Shown one piece after another: positions 47,133 through 56,270 of a stretch of 64,000 bases of DNA. Positions within the stretch are counted from its first letter, which is position 1. Every line of letters starts with the position of its first letter. The DNA is from Halocynthiibacter styelae (lineage in GTDB: Bacteria > Pseudomonadota > Alphaproteobacteria > Rhodobacterales > Rhodobacteraceae). The position numbers and the translations under genes were made by a program. The notes under the pieces were generated by a model. It saw only the letters and a program-made list of their open reading frames with translations, searched no databases and was not told the origin of the DNA. The stretch covers positions 1-64,000 of the forward strand of contig NZ_JADCKQ010000014.1 of NCBI RefSeq assembly GCF_016123485.1, given 5' to 3'.

Positions 47133-48956
47133 GTGCCCGACATTTCCGAAAAAGATATCCGACAGGCCCGAAAATTTTTCCGTCGTTCCGGATTGTTTCG
47201 CCTGAAATTTTTCAACAAGGTCCTCGATGCAGAACAAGGCGTCAACTGTGATAGCCTGGATGATGCAATTCGTTTTTCCTTAAGCCATCCGGATCAGGGA
47301 AAAATGAACTATTTGTTTGATAACAAATGGTATTGTGAACAGCTGACCGCTGCGGGTGAAACACTGAACGGCAAATCCACGCTTCAGCATTACGTTGAGA
47401 TCGGGGAAGATGCGGGCCTTTCACCTTCTCCCTTTTTTGACTCAAAATGGTATCGTGAAACATATTCTGACTGGCAGGTGCAGGATACAGATTTCAAAAC
47501 GGCACTGGGCCATTTCTTCAGTCGTGTAAAAGATAAAAGTTACACATCTCCGTGCAAATATATTGACCCGCATTTCTATCGCAGAGTGTATCTCGACATC
47601 GAACAATCGGTCAGCGATCCTGTGCGCCACTATCTCTTTCATGGTGATATTGAAGGACGGCGGCCTTCGTATGAATTTGACCCTGCCTTTTATCGCTACG
47701 CCTATATGGATAAATCTGAAGCGAATGATGCGGCATTCAATCATTATATCCGTCAGGGCCGGGCCATGGGGCATGAACCCTGCCGTGAAGCTGTCCCGGC
47801 GAAGGTTCTGATTGAGCAGGCCGATCACTATACTGCGCCCGGGCCCGACTTTGAAGAAATCGATCATTCTCTGGCGAATTTGCCACCATCAGATGTGGAA
47901 TGTATTGCGTATTACCTTCCCCAGTATCATCGCCTTCCGGAAAACGACAAATGGTGGGGTCAGGGGTTTACAGAATGGCGCAATGTCACGCGTGGCAAAC
48001 CCCGTTATGTCGGACACTATCAACCCCACCTTCCCCGGGATCTTGGGTATTACGACCTGACAACACCCGGTGTTATGGCGCAGCAAATTGATCTTGCGAA
48101 ACTGGCAGGCGTAAGTTGCTTTGGCTTTTACTACTATAATTTCGGACAACAGCGCATTCTGGAAAAACCCCTGGATGCTTTCCTTGCCGATGAAACACTG
48201 GATCAGAAATTCTGTCTGATCTGGGCAAATGAAAACTGGTCGCGCACCTGGGATGGTGGCGCACAGCTGACCCTGCGTGAACAATCTTATGCCGAAGACC
48301 AAATACCTTCGATTGCCGCGGATATGGTCAAATATATTCGTGACGATCGCTATTTACGGGTCGACGGTAAGCCCCTCATCATATGCTATCGCGCAGATGC
48401 GCCAGCGCACCCGGCCCGGTATTACACCCGTTTGCGCGAAGCGATCTGTGCCGAAATCCGTGAAGATATTCAGCTGATTGGTGTGCAAAGCTTTGGCTTT
48501 ATGGATCCTCGTGTCGCCGGCATGGACGGGGCTATTGAATTTCCGCCGCACAAATTTACATCCCTTGTGGACAATATGTCAGGCGCTCTGGATCTGACAG
48601 ATCCTGGTTATGTGGGCCGTAGCTTTTCATATGAGGCCGCCGTGGATGCCGCACAGAACATGGCACCTGTGACCTATCCGTTAATCCGCTGTGCTGTACC
48701 AGCCTGGGACAATGAGCCCCGTCGTCCGGGCGCGGGCCTTGATTTCCATGGTTCCAGCCCTGAGCTTTACGCACGCTGGCTGCAGAACAATGTAACCTAC
48801 GCGCGGGAAAACCCTGTTGGGTCCACGCCTTTGATCGCGATCAATGCCTGGAATGAATGGGCGGAAGGCGCACATCTGGAACCCGATGTATATTATGGTG
48901 CAGCATATCTGAACGCGACAGGCCGCGTATTGCGGGGTGGGCATTCTGATGGATGA
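47133..48956 (+). CDS. WbsX-family protein (GH99-like) with N-terminal FDxxWY repeats
   Basis: With the GTG at 47133 it has 607 residues; the alternative TTG at 47067 would add a hydrophobic, unlikely leader. Residues about 60-230 contain four repeat units (LFDNKWYCEQL, FFDSKWYRETY, YIDPHFYRRVY, EFDPAFYRYAY, each followed by HYxxxG-type text). Residues 254-600 match the WbsX family: YYLPQYHRLPENDKWWGQGF, FTEWRNV, WANENWSRTWDGG (near 362) and NAWNEWAEGAHLEPD (near 570). WbsX proteins occur in O-antigen clusters and share the GH99 fold. All the conserved acidic and aromatic residues are present, so it is probably active. Confidence 0.83.
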   Translation: MPDISEKDIRQARKFFRRSGLFRLKFFNKVLDAEQGVNCDSLDDAIRFSLSHPDQGKMNYLFDNKWYCEQLTAAGETLNGKSTLQHYVEIGEDAGLSPSPFFDSKWYRETYSDWQVQDTDFKTALGHFFSRVKDKSYTSPCKYIDPHFYRRVYLDIEQSVSDPVRHYLFHGDIEGRRPSYEFDPAFYRYAYMDKSEANDAAFNHYIRQGRAMGHEPCREAVPAKVLIEQADHYTAPGPDFEEIDHSLANLPPSDVECIAYYLPQYHRLPENDKWWGQGFTEWRNVTRGKPRYVGHYQPHLPRDLGYYDLTTPGVMAQQIDLAKLAGVSCFGFYYYNFGQQRILEKPLDAFLADETLDQKFCLIWANENWSRTWDGGAQLTLREQSYAEDQIPSIAADMVKYIRDDRYLRVDGKPLIICYRADAPAHPARYYTRLREAICAEIREDIQLIGVQSFGFMDPRVAGMDGAIEFPPHKFTSLVDNMSGALDLTDPGYVGRSFSYEAAVDAAQNMAPVTYPLIRCAVPAWDNEPRRPGAGLDFHGSSPELYARWLQNNVTYARENPVGSTPLIAINAWNEWAEGAHLEPDVYYGAAYLNATGRVLRGGHSDG

Positions 48957-51900
48957 CTTCGCCCCCCGGAAGGCTCTTGTTCAGGCCTCCGGACTGTTTC
49001 ATCCCGAAGACGCTCGCGCAATTGCAGCCCAATATTTCCCCGACATCACGATCAATGGAATTCGTTCATATCTGAGGTTTGCCGATACACTTTGGCCAAA
49101 CTTCCTTTTTGATCCGGCCTACTACCGTCGTCATTACGGACATCTTCTGCAGGGGATGATGCCATTAGAACACTACATTTTACAGGGTGATAAGGCCGGG
49201 TGTAATCCATCTGCATTGTTTGACGTTGCGCTATATCGCAACAGCGTACCGGATTGGCATACAAGCCAAAGCATTGCCCATCCCACCACCCTGTCCCATT
49301 ACCTGAAACATGGCATTCACAATTTCCTGCTGCGGATCGGGCCTGGCTTTGACCCCGGGTACTACCTGCGCAATTACCCTGATGTGCAAGCCGCGAATAT
49401 ACCGCCTCTGCGACACTATCTGCGCAATGGCGAAGCCGAACACCGGCAACCCAACCCGTGGTTTCATCCTCTTGCGTTCCGCATGCAGATTGAAAAGGAT
49501 CCGCCACAAAACACCGACTTTGTGGCCGCCCTGCCCCATACCCCTGCCTTAGCCCTGCATGTGGAATTTTGTGCGCAAATTACTCCGAAAAATGCCATAA
49601 CGGCTGCAATTGAACGCAACACCAGCCCTGGACCCAATTTCGAAGCCGCGCCCCTGGACAAAGCTGTTTCCAAACCCAAAGCTGTCATGCTTGCGCTTTT
49701 CAATGATCAGGCAGATGCCAGCTGGGAACGCGTTACAATTGGCCAGCCCTGTTTCGGGGATCATCAACAACCCCGAATTCCCGGCGCTTTAGGGTCATAC
49801 GCCCAAAGCGATCCAAACGTATTGCGGGATCAGGTCCATCAGGCGCAACATTGCGGTGTCAGTGCTTTCATTTTTCATCACAGGCCGGGCAACGCCAATG
49901 TTTCTCTCTCTCAACTGCGCAACGACAGCCAGCTTGAGATGTCATTTTGCCTTCTGCTGAAGACGGATCCGGTCACCCCCGAAGACCTTTCGGATCACCT
50001 GACAGATCCCCGCTATCTGCAACTGAATAATCGTCCTTTATTTACCTTTGAGGGGCACAGCAAACCGCCTGCAGGTCTGCGGGATACCATTCAGCGTATG
50101 ACAGGCCATTCACCCCTGTTTTTCACTGTACAGGCGTCAGAGTCAGACAATCCTCTGACGCGTGGGTTTGACGGGGCTATTGAACTCAGCCCAGACAAAT
50201 TTACGCGTGAAATGCCTGACCACGCGTTAGATGCCAGAGTATTCGACCCTGCGAACATTCAAAAAACCTGGGATTATGCCGAATTCGCTTTGAAATCGAA
50301 CCGGTTTTCAGATGTGTCTTACCCCTTGATTCAAGGCGCGTTTCCGGATTGGGACAGCCATTCTCAGCATCAGTTACATTCAGGCACCATTCTGAATGCC
50401 AGTCCCGCGGCCTTTCAGGATTGGATCAGTACATTAACTGCACGCGCGCAAGCTCACCCGGTTTACGGCAGTCCTGTCATCGCAATAAATGGCTGGAATT
50501 CCTGGGACAGTTGCGCCTATCTGGAAGCGGATCAACATCACGGGTTCGCCTATATGAACGCGTTACAGCGTGCCTTGCAGCATGACGCCCCCCCCCCTGC
50601 CCATTTCAGTACATTGCTTGTCGGCCATGATGCATTTCCATCCGGTGCGCAGCGCCTGTTGCTCAACATAGCCCGCAGCCTTTCAGGGACCGGGCGTCAT
50701 TCCGTGGCAGTCGTTCTGCTTGGGGATGGACCTTTGCTGGCAGAGTATGAGGCAAGTGTACCCACCTGGGTTGTCCATAATCAGGCTGACCTTGCAGCTT
50801 TGATCCGGCAGGACATGTTCCGGACCCTGAAGACTATTGTTCTGAATACAACAATTTGCGGCAGCGCTGTGCAAACACTTTCTCAGCATGGGGCCGAGAT
50901 CCGTGTGCTTATACATGAACTGTCTGGCATCCTGGAACAAAACAATCTGCAGGCTGAAACCAACGCACTTGTGGAACATGCTGATCAGCTGATCTTTCCT
51001 GCCCAACTGGTGGCCGGGGAATTTGCAACCTTCAGTGATGACCCCGACCAATGCCGCGCGAAAACCCACATCGCGCCTCAGGGGCTTTATCAGCTGCCCG
51101 ACGCCTTAAGCAATAAACATGCGGCCCGGGAAACCCTGGGCATATCGCAAGACGCCCATGTTTTCCTCAGTGTTGGCTATGGGGACAAACGCAAAGGGTT
51201 TCTGGAATTCCTCAAAATCGCGGGCAAGCTGGCACAGTCTGATCCCAAAGCTGTGCTGTTTTGGATCGGTGGGATCTCTGGCGATGTTCTTCCTCAGCTT
51301 GATCGTTTCCGTGAAGCCCACCCTGGCCTGACACTGCGAACACCGGGTTGGGTTGAAAATTCATACGATTATATGCATGCCGCAGATGTTTTATTTCTGG
51401 TATCGCGCGAGGATCCCTTTCCATCGGTCGTCCTCGAAGCGCTTTATGCTGAATTGCCCATTCTCGCCTTCGATACCCGCATTGGGAACCTGCATCTCAT
51501 CCGCCAGTTTGGTGAAGTGATCGAAGCCGGGAAATTTGGAAAATTTGCCCGACGGGCAACAAAGCTTGTGCTCTCTCCGCCAGAAAATATGCACACGGCA
51601 CGCAGGTTGATTGAAGAAGAGTTCAATTTTTTCAACTACGCCCATAATCTTATCGCCCGGGAAGACGGGGTTTCCGTTGTTGTTCCGAATTACAATTACG
51701 CGCCTTATCTCGAACAACGTCTCAGCAGTCTGTTTCAGCAAACGCTGTTGCCCCGCGATGTCCTGGCAATTGATGATGCATCATCAGATGACAGCGTCAC
51801 TTTGCTTGCCAGCGCGCAGGCCAGTGCCACCTGTCCGTATCATATCAGGGTGAACCCAACAAATTCCGGCAGTGGATATCTGCAATGGCACGCGGGGGCT

Positions 51901-52509
51901 GTTCAGGCCCGGGGTGACTTCATCTGGATCGCCGAAGCCGATGACAGCGCAGACGACGGGTTGTTAGAAAAGACTTTGCCATTGTTCGACGATCCGTCGG
52001 TTGGGTTTGCATTCACGGACAGCAACGTCATCGATGGCACAGGGCAGCATGTGGGGCAACGCTATGCCAGCTATGCGGACACCGTCGAGCCGGGGTTTCT
52101 GCGACAAAGCTTCACCATGCCTGGCCCTGAATTTTTGCGCCGGGCCTTAACGGTTAAAAACCTGATTGTGAACGGCAGCGCTGTGATCTGGCGGCGCTCG
52201 GCGTTTCTTCAGGCATGGGATACGCTGCCAGATGACCTGCGCCCGCATCCGCTGGTCACCGATTGGGCCCTTTATGCCACAGCCTGTTCTGCCGGACACC
52301 ATATTGGCTATGTGGCTGATCCGCTGAATATGCATCGCCGCCATGACAGTGGGGTGACCCAAAGCCTGAATCCGCAATCGCATCTGGATGCTATTGAACG
52401 GATGCATCAATATGTGAATACACTTATCACACCGCAGAATTTCAAAGCAGCCCAGGCGGGCTATATCCGTGAACTCAGGCAACAGTTTCAGATGGAAAGT
52501 ACATCATGA
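48949..52509 (+). CDS. Four-part glycan enzyme: FDxxYY repeats, degenerate WbsX-like domain, GT4, GT2
   Basis: A 1186-residue protein. Residues about 45-185 have three repeat units (FDPAYYRRHYG, LFDVALYRN, FDPGYYLRNYPDVQ). Residues 243-545 align with WbsX but have lost the WGxGFTEW and WANENW motifs, and NAWNEWAEG has become NGWNSWDSC. Residues 551-905 are a GT4 transferase (LLVGHDAFPSGAQRLLLNIA, FLSVGYGDKRKGFLEF, REDPFPSVVLEALYAELPI). Residues 907-1186 are a GT2 transferase (VSVVVPNYNYAPYLEQRL, DDASSDDS, WIAEADDS). The ATG at 48949 overlaps the previous gene by eight bases. It probably adds two sugars in sequence; the WbsX part is likely a non-catalytic scaffold. Confidence 0.82.
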   Translation: MDDFAPRKALVQASGLFHPEDARAIAAQYFPDITINGIRSYLRFADTLWPNFLFDPAYYRRHYGHLLQGMMPLEHYILQGDKAGCNPSALFDVALYRNSVPDWHTSQSIAHPTTLSHYLKHGIHNFLLRIGPGFDPGYYLRNYPDVQAANIPPLRHYLRNGEAEHRQPNPWFHPLAFRMQIEKDPPQNTDFVAALPHTPALALHVEFCAQITPKNAITAAIERNTSPGPNFEAAPLDKAVSKPKAVMLALFNDQADASWERVTIGQPCFGDHQQPRIPGALGSYAQSDPNVLRDQVHQAQHCGVSAFIFHHRPGNANVSLSQLRNDSQLEMSFCLLLKTDPVTPEDLSDHLTDPRYLQLNNRPLFTFEGHSKPPAGLRDTIQRMTGHSPLFFTVQASESDNPLTRGFDGAIELSPDKFTREMPDHALDARVFDPANIQKTWDYAEFALKSNRFSDVSYPLIQGAFPDWDSHSQHQLHSGTILNASPAAFQDWISTLTARAQAHPVYGSPVIAINGWNSWDSCAYLEADQHHGFAYMNALQRALQHDAPPPAHFSTLLVGHDAFPSGAQRLLLNIARSLSGTGRHSVAVVLLGDGPLLAEYEASVPTWVVHNQADLAALIRQDMFRTLKTIVLNTTICGSAVQTLSQHGAEIRVLIHELSGILEQNNLQAETNALVEHADQLIFPAQLVAGEFATFSDDPDQCRAKTHIAPQGLYQLPDALSNKHAARETLGISQDAHVFLSVGYGDKRKGFLEFLKIAGKLAQSDPKAVLFWIGGISGDVLPQLDRFREAHPGLTLRTPGWVENSYDYMHAADVLFLVSREDPFPSVVLEALYAELPILAFDTRIGNLHLIRQFGEVIEAGKFGKFARRATKLVLSPPENMHTARRLIEEEFNFFNYAHNLIAREDGVSVVVPNYNYAPYLEQRLSSLFQQTLLPRDVLAIDDASSDDSVTLLASAQASATCPYHIRVNPTNSGSGYLQWHAGAVQARGDFIWIAEADDSADDGLLEKTLPLFDDPSVGFAFTDSNVIDGTGQHVGQRYASYADTVEPGFLRQSFTMPGPEFLRRALTVKNLIVNGSAVIWRRSAFLQAWDTLPDDLRPHPLVTDWALYATACSAGHHIGYVADPLNMHRRHDSGVTQSLNPQSHLDAIERMHQYVNTLITPQNFKAAQAGYIRELRQQFQMESTS

Positions 52510-54209
52510 GCACCGCAAACAGCGCTTTTGATATCATGCGCCTGCAGGAACAGCAGCAGCTGGACCATTACATCCGTCCGAAGGGCGCTGACTATATTCG
52601 GGAGCTTGGGAAAATAGAAGTTGCCCCGCTTCGAAAGCTGTTGCGTAAAACAGGGTTTATAGACGCCGCCTGGTACAGCACGCAGGTTACCACCCCTTTG
52701 TCCCCGGATGAGCATTACGCAAAAACTGGCATCTACGAAGGTTTGTCACCCAATCCCTGGTTTGATCCTCAATGGTACGCCGGACGGTATGCAGATGACA
52801 TTGCAGGCGAACCAACCGCCTGGTTTATTCAACATGGCTGGAAACGTTTTCACGATCCATCCCGCAGTTTTTCGACCTGGGGCTATTTGCACAACTATCC
52901 TGATGTGGCACAGGCGCGGATAAATCCGTTGCTGCATTTCTTGCGGGCCCCTGCCGGTGAGCACCGGAAAGCAACCCCTGCAATCTCTCCCCTCTCTGCA
53001 AAGGCGGGTATATGGCCGTCTTTGCGCGCATTTGTGCCGCCAGCCGGATCAATTGCGGATCGTATTCAAGCCCTGAACAGCCACGACATTGGTGTGGATA
53101 TTACGTTCCTGCATGACTGGGGTGGCGGGATTGATACAAGGTTCCGGGACTCTGTGAAACGCAGGCTCACCCAAAATATCGTATCATTGGCAATTCGTTC
53201 TATTCGGAATGGACGGGTTGCATTGGAACTTTGGGCAGATGAAAACCCGCTTCCGCTTCCGGACGTTGCCCAGGAAGAACTACCTGATCTTCTTGATCAC
53301 ATCCAAAACCGTTATTTTGTCTATGCCTCAGCTGTGGCCAATGACAACGCCCATGAAACCCCCGGTTTCATTTTACGCTGTGCCGCACGTGACAATGACC
53401 CCCTGGAAGTCCGTATTCACGATTACTTCCCTCTCAGCCCCTCTTACACGCTACAGGACAGCGACGGGGTGTTCAGGGGGATACCCGCGTCAGACACAAG
53501 TGATTCAGCCCATACCTATATGTCAAAAGGGGGGACAGCCGTGCCACTTTCGGCGTGGCGTGAGAATTGGAAAAAGCTGATGGAAAGGGCCAATAAGATC
53601 GTCATCGAATCCGCGTCTGTGTCCCGTACGCTTACATCTGTCTGGTCGGGTTTTTCCGAAAAGCTGGTCATGCATCCGCAGGAAGCCCTGCCCTATATCC
53701 TGCCCGTTCTTCCCCCACTGGCGGGTCGTCTGAATATTGGCATATTGGGCAATATGGTACCGCATAAGGGTGCAGGAATTGTGCAGGCACTTGCATCTGT
53801 GCTGCCCGCGGATGCAACCCTGACTGTCTTAGGTGATCTCGATCCGGAATACACAGTGCCCGCGCAATGCCAGATCCATGGCCGGTATATGCCGCAGGAC
53901 ATTTCCCTTCTGGCAACCCATTACGGGATCAATTGCTGGCTTATTCCATCCATCTGGCCTGAAACCTTTTGCTTTACCGCCCACGAAGCTCTGCAAACAG
54001 ATCTTCCTGTTTTCAGTTTCGATTATGGCGCGCAGGCGGACACAATGCGAAGTGCGGTAAATGGGCATGTCCTGACCGAATTGCCTGACAAGGATACAGA
54101 ACAACCCGCGCGCATCCTGGATGAAATCCAGAAGACAGTAAAAGCCACACTTAACCAGATACAGATCAGCCAGGGTCTAATCCCGGAAAAGCTTAATGGC
54201 TTGAACTGA
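52506..54209 (+). CDS. GT4-like glycosyltransferase with N-terminal FDxxWY repeats (copy B)
   Basis: A 567-residue paralogue of the gene at 45354 with the same three-part layout: repeats (FIDAAWYSTQV, WFDPQWYAGRY, WGYLHNYPDVAQARINPLLHF), middle domain (DITFLHDWGGGIDTRFRD, IHDYFPLSPSYTL) and GT4-like C-terminus from about 408 (NIGILGNMVPHKGAG, CWLIPSIWPETFCFTAHEAL, LPVFSFDYGAQ). It starts in an ATGA overlap with the preceding multidomain gene and is the last gene of that run. The two copies probably act on different acceptors or donors. Confidence 0.78.
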   Translation: MSTANSAFDIMRLQEQQQLDHYIRPKGADYIRELGKIEVAPLRKLLRKTGFIDAAWYSTQVTTPLSPDEHYAKTGIYEGLSPNPWFDPQWYAGRYADDIAGEPTAWFIQHGWKRFHDPSRSFSTWGYLHNYPDVAQARINPLLHFLRAPAGEHRKATPAISPLSAKAGIWPSLRAFVPPAGSIADRIQALNSHDIGVDITFLHDWGGGIDTRFRDSVKRRLTQNIVSLAIRSIRNGRVALELWADENPLPLPDVAQEELPDLLDHIQNRYFVYASAVANDNAHETPGFILRCAARDNDPLEVRIHDYFPLSPSYTLQDSDGVFRGIPASDTSDSAHTYMSKGGTAVPLSAWRENWKKLMERANKIVIESASVSRTLTSVWSGFSEKLVMHPQEALPYILPVLPPLAGRLNIGILGNMVPHKGAGIVQALASVLPADATLTVLGDLDPEYTVPAQCQIHGRYMPQDISLLATHYGINCWLIPSIWPETFCFTAHEALQTDLPVFSFDYGAQADTMRSAVNGHVLTELPDKDTEQPARILDEIQKTVKATLNQIQISQGLIPEKLNGLN

Positions 54210-54335
54210 CCTTTCAGGGGTATCGCCGCCGGTCAGCAACAAACCCCGTGACTTTTGAACGAAAAGCCCGATAACATGTGAACCGCAGGGCCGGTACAAG
54301 AGTAGAATGAGTTCACAAGACGTAAGCGCAGGACC

Positions 54336-55517
54336 ATGGACCGTAAAAAACTAATCCTACATATTGGTCATGGAAAAACCGGCACATCCGCGATCCAGAC
54401 CTTTCTTGCGATGAATGCCAGGCTTCTTCTGGATTACGGTATCAGTTACCCGCAACACCGGTCTTTTAAAATCGCCCGCAACGGCTGGACCAGTTCTGGT
54501 AACTTTGATGCGAAAAGCAATCTTCAGACCATCCTGAAACAGCATGCCGCTGGGGAAAGTAAGACCTTGCTGTTGTCGTCTGAATATTTGTTTCGCCACT
54601 TGTTGCTTGATCTGTCCCAGGATGAGATGCGCCAGATATCTGCCGAATTTGATGTCACCATCATTACTTATGTACGTGATGCCGTGGACTATCTGGTGTC
54701 GATCTGGGGCCAAAGCATCAAACGTGAGGGAAACACCCAAAACCTGAGTGAATTCGTTCAGAAGAATTTCGATTATCCGCAACCCGTCAGCGCATTTATT
54801 GAAAAATACCAGGGCCTGGAGCTTCAGCTTGTTTTCAGAAATTACAGCCGTCAGCGTGAACATCTGATACCTGATTTCTGTGGGATTATTCTGAACGGGA
54901 CCCCGACAGATTTTCTTTCACAGGCGGCAACACACAACCGGCCGGTAAATCGTTCCCTGACCATCGCAGAATATGAGATTCAACGTCAGTTCAACACATA
55001 TTGCAAGGATAAGATACCGGCCCGGTTTGTGTCTGATCCACTGGTAAATTACTTGCCTGATATTCCTTCAGAAAGCCCGGATATTTCGCGCGATGCGCTG
55101 GAACATCTGCGCCTGATTGCCTGTCCGCGCATCAAAAAGGCAAACGCTTTGCTGCCTTCTGATGCACAGATTTCCTTTGACGAAGAACGCCTGAAAATTG
55201 CGCCGGAAGCCGAAGACAAAACCTATACATTCACCGCAGATCAGCTGTCGGTCCTGGTCCAGTCGCTCTCTGCCGGCCTTCAGCCAAACACCGGGATGGT
55301 TGACCTTCAGGAATTCCCCTCACCAACGCGCAAAGCCAAAATTCTGATACGGGATGTCGCGCTGAAATACGAAACCGGGGCCCCTGTAACCCCGGAAGAA
55401 GCGCTGGGGCTTCTGGAACTGATTGATGATGCGGGTATCGCCGGCCCCCTTGTGAAAAGAAAAATGAAGGAAATAGCCCAGCTTCTGGAAACCGGCTTTC
55501 CGCAGAAACACCCATAG
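54336..55517 (+). CDS. Sulfotransferase-like protein (PAPS P-loop)
   Basis: A 393-residue protein with HIGHGKTGTSAIQ (K14), TLLLSSEYLF and YVRDAVDYLVSIW, matching the pattern of the other five sulfotransferase-like proteins in the locus. No extra domain is evident in the C-terminal third. It is separated from the GT operon by 126 bases, in which I see no terminator, and its stop is 11 bases from the convergent racemase gene. It marks the right end of the glycan locus. Confidence 0.78.
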   Translation: MDRKKLILHIGHGKTGTSAIQTFLAMNARLLLDYGISYPQHRSFKIARNGWTSSGNFDAKSNLQTILKQHAAGESKTLLLSSEYLFRHLLLDLSQDEMRQISAEFDVTIITYVRDAVDYLVSIWGQSIKREGNTQNLSEFVQKNFDYPQPVSAFIEKYQGLELQLVFRNYSRQREHLIPDFCGIILNGTPTDFLSQAATHNRPVNRSLTIAEYEIQRQFNTYCKDKIPARFVSDPLVNYLPDIPSESPDISRDALEHLRLIACPRIKKANALLPSDAQISFDEERLKIAPEAEDKTYTFTADQLSVLVQSLSAGLQPNTGMVDLQEFPSPTRKAKILIRDVALKYETGAPVTPEEALGLLELIDDAGIAGPLVKRKMKEIAQLLETGFPQKHP

Positions 55518-55528
55518 CCTTCCGCGTT

Positions 55529-56257
55529 TCAGGTAATAAAACCACCATATGGCGTTTGGCCGACCGCGCGGCTTACCATTTCAGACAGGGTGACAATATC
55601 AAAAACCGGGCGTTTCAGACGGGCCTGAAGGGCGTGGGCATAAGGCGGCAAATCGGTGCATTCCAGAACAATCGGCCCAATTTCCGGATGGCGCGCGATC
55701 ATATCCTCGGACGCAGCCAGCAGTTCAGCCTCGATCTTTGCCAGATCCATTTCCGTGCGTTCATTGCGCAGGATCACAGTTGCAAATTCATCTGTATGAT
55801 CAAGGCCCTGGACCACAACCGGTGTGTTTTCCGCACCAACCCCCTGCATATGGCGATCTGTCAGGCTGCTGGCGGATGCGGTGATCACACCCACGGTGCG
55901 CCCGGTCATCTGGTGGGCCAGAGGCACCTGGATCAGGGATGACACAAAGACAGGCACATTCACCGCCGCTGCGATTTCCTTCTGAAAGATCGCGAGAAAT
56001 CCGCAGGAACCGGTGATGGCGCGCACCCCTTTGGCCTCAAGCCGTTTTGCCGCATCAATAAGACGGGTCTTCATTTCACCATCCGGATTGGCCAGCAGGC
56101 CCGGTACGGTGATCCCGTCCAGCATTTCATAAAGCGTGGTGAAATTCAGGCTGGATGGGTTTTTGATATGACCAGGAGGTTTGGGAAAATAGCTTTCAAG
56201 GGCCAGAACGCCAATGGAAACGCCGCATATATTCTGTCCGCCGGGATGGATTGTCAT
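55529..56257 (-). CDS. Aspartate/glutamate racemase family protein
   Basis: A 242-residue protein of the Asp/Glu/hydantoin racemase superfamily. The two catalytic Cys are visible: C85 in ITGSCGFLA and C200 in VLECTDLPPY. VGVITASASSLTD fits the start of the second half-domain. An AAGGA site lies seven bases before the ATG. It is the last gene of the minus-strand operon, 13 bases behind the DadA-like dehydrogenase. It may interconvert D and L forms of the imported substrate; a hydantoin racemase or maleate-isomerase-like activity cannot be excluded. Confidence 0.83.
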   Translation of the reverse strand: MTIHPGGQNICGVSIGVLALESYFPKPPGHIKNPSSLNFTTLYEMLDGITVPGLLANPDGEMKTRLIDAAKRLEAKGVRAITGSCGFLAIFQKEIAAAVNVPVFVSSLIQVPLAHQMTGRTVGVITASASSLTDRHMQGVGAENTPVVVQGLDHTDEFATVILRNERTEMDLAKIEAELLAASEDMIARHPEIGPIVLECTDLPPYAHALQARLKRPVFDIVTLSEMVSRAVGQTPYGGFIT

Positions 56258-56270
56258 GGTATTATCCTTC

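Noticed and set aside
29748-55517. Glycan locus as a recent genomic island
   Set aside because: Its A+T content looks higher than in the flanks, but no integrase, transposase, tRNA or flanking direct repeat was found, so only a compositional hint remains.
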